This document shows, piece by piece, positions 5,148-6,339 of a DNA stretch of 6,339 nt (within the stretch, counting starts at the first letter, position 1; every line of letters begins with the position of its first letter). The position numbers and the translations under genes are program-made. The DNA is taken from positions 1 through 6,339 of the forward strand of contig JAWLES010000142.1 in NCBI GenBank assembly GCA_041685935.1. The letters are read 5' to 3'. The stretch comes from JAIPEK01 sp041685935. GTDB taxonomy: Bacteria; Desulfobacterota; Desulfobacteria; Desulfobacterales; Desulfobacteraceae. Under the pieces are notes generated by a model. That model did no database searches and was not told the DNA's origin. It worked only from the letters and a program-made list of their open reading frames with translations.

Positions 5148-6339
5148 ATGAAGTTGCCGAAAACATGTGTGGCGCCGGAAGGAACTTTTAAAACAGGTAT
5201 CCACGCACCCTGTTTCCATATCAGGAACTTCAGGGAAAACGACTTTATCACCGATCTCGGAAAATTTTACCAAAACGGGTCCGTTCCCAATACTGTGAAC
5301 TTTCCTTCCGGTGATGTCTCTGAAAAAAAAGCCGACATCATTTATGAAATTTCAAATCCTTACGATTTTAACGGAACCACGTATATCAATTCCGCCTGGG
5401 CTGACAAAAACGCGTTGAACCCGGAACTGATTTCTTTAAAGCCCAGGGGCGGCATATCTTTTCAAAACAGCATGAAACAATGGCTCCGAAAAGATGCCGT
5501 GCCCGCCGGCATCTATGACGCCCTTCCCAGGCCCGTGCTTCTCGCCGTGGCTGAATCCTCCACAGACCCTGAAGAGCTTGTGAAAATTGCGGAAAAAGCC
5601 TGCTCCTTCTGCTTTAACCCGGATGACAGAACCCCGTGCGGACTTCTTTTTGAACAAGATTTATCCGGAAACGCCGTACCGAAAATCCATGATCCCGAAC
5701 TCTTTGACATTATTGCCAACAACCGCTTTCTGCCGGATTCCCACAAGGAGGCGATGGTTCTGAAGCCCGGGATTCAGGGGCCCAGTGAAATCACAGGCGA
5801 GTACCTCTCTTCTGACGGACACTCTCACATATACGAGTATCTTCGCAGAAACAGCTATATTCCCTGGGGACACTTTGCAGCCAACATGGCTGACAGAAGT
5901 ATCAGATACACCGCTTCAGACCTTTCCTTCAGTGATATGACCGGGATGCGCCATCTCTACTGCCAGCGCACATATGCCAGGACTGCGGAACAGCTTGGAA
6001 TAGAACCGGGCAAACGCCGCAGGACAATGTCGGAGCAGGAGCTTGAAACCCTGAGGCAAAGTATTGTTGAGACCCTTTCCAAAGAGGGGTCAAACACTCT
6101 TGAATTTAATGCCTCCCTTTGGGGCTGGAACTTCGGGTTCGGATACGCCCATTCAGGCTTTCGGCTACATGCCTCCCACCAGCAGATACACCAGCAGTAC
6201 GCACTAATACCCCGGACCGTACCCGGCCGGGATGGACAACCCGTTCCCTCGTATGCCTGTGGAGACATGGTCCGGGAATTTGCCTGCAGGTACAGAGAGG
6301 CTGCAGGCAAAAATTTTTTTGACTCCTACCTTCGCGCAG
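5148..6339 (+). CDS. Unrecognised soluble protein, 3' end cut by window edge
   Basis: The frame is open from ATG 5148 to the right edge, 397 codons without a stop, so the protein is longer than shown. GGAG precedes the start by six bases. I see no signal peptide or membrane segment. Notable blocks are a cysteine group CSFC plus a nearby Cys (C152, C155, C164), an aromatic-rich stretch YIPWGHFAANMADRSIRY (237-254), a basic patch GKRRR (288-292), GWNFGFGYAHSG (326-337) and a histidine cluster HASHQQIHQQ (341-350). The H348-Q-Q350 arrangement after a Ser/His-rich lead, with an upstream CxxC followed by TP, faintly recalls galactose-1-phosphate uridylyltransferase-like (HIT superfamily) enzymes, which have a zinc CxxC and an HPHxQ active site. 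The spacing between the motifs is wider than in that family and the first active-site His is Gln here, so I do not assign it. The gene is divergent from the HAD gene. Confidence 0.75.
   Translation, partial: MKLPKTCVAPEGTFKTGIHAPCFHIRNFRENDFITDLGKFYQNGSVPNTVNFPSGDVSEKKADIIYEISNPYDFNGTTYINSAWADKNALNPELISLKPRGGISFQNSMKQWLRKDAVPAGIYDALPRPVLLAVAESSTDPEELVKIAEKACSFCFNPDDRTPCGLLFEQDLSGNAVPKIHDPELFDIIANNRFLPDSHKEAMVLKPGIQGPSEITGEYLSSDGHSHIYEYLRRNSYIPWGHFAANMADRSIRYTASDLSFSDMTGMRHLYCQRTYARTAEQLGIEPGKRRRTMSEQELETLRQSIVETLSKEGSNTLEFNASLWGWNFGFGYAHSGFRLHASHQQIHQQYALIPRTVPGRDGQPVPSYACGDMVREFACRYREAAGKNFFDSYLRA

Noticed and set aside
5436..6310. Several minus-strand open frames of 70-117 codons at the right end
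   Set aside because: They overlap a continuous 397-codon plus-strand frame with a good ribosome binding site.

Overview
The window is an ordinary-looking chromosomal stretch of roughly balanced base composition with five protein genes and no RNA gene, insertion sequence, prophage or CRISPR array. The overall flavour suggests a sulfate-reducing Desulfobacterota-type bacterium: a large PHP-nuclease/UvrD helicase fusion, a small soluble P-type-ATPase-like HAD protein and a thioredoxin-fold protein with helical repeats. That assignment is an inference from gene types, not something the sequence proves.

Layout, left to right. (1) Bases 1-322, minus strand: the N-terminal 107 codons of an unrecognised protein that runs off the left edge. 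(2) Bases 442-3423, minus strand: a 993-residue fusion of an endonuclease-Q-like PHP domain with a zinc knuckle, a lysine-rich linker, and a superfamily 1 UvrD/Rep helicase that lacks room for the usual 2B subdomain. It ends in a sliding-clamp-like peptide, QMELF. This is the most interesting object here. (3) A short divergent region (3424-3548) with overlapping inverted repeats. (4) Bases 3549-4541, plus strand: a two-domain thioredoxin-fold protein with a CPHC redox site and HEAT-like helices at its C-terminus; the start is probably a TTG with a strong ribosome binding site, not the upstream ATG at 3504. (5) Bases 4530-5000, minus strand: a HAD-type soluble P-type-ATPase-like phosphatase whose 3' end overlaps the previous gene tail to tail by 12 bp. 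(6) A divergent AT-rich region (5001-5147) with a perfect TATAAT box and a leader with three mutually complementary arms covering the ribosome binding site. (7) Bases 5148-6339, plus strand: the first 397 codons of an unrecognised soluble protein running off the right edge.

The genes do not form one obvious operon: apart from the leftmost two, which share a strand across a 119-base gap, neighbours are divergent or convergent. The only pathway idea the sequence supports is DNA repair by the fusion protein. There an EndoQ-like nuclease would nick beside a deaminated or abasic base, the attached helicase would open the nicked strand, and the C-terminal peptide would tether the enzyme to the replication clamp. 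The domains are visible in the sequence; their cooperation is inferred.
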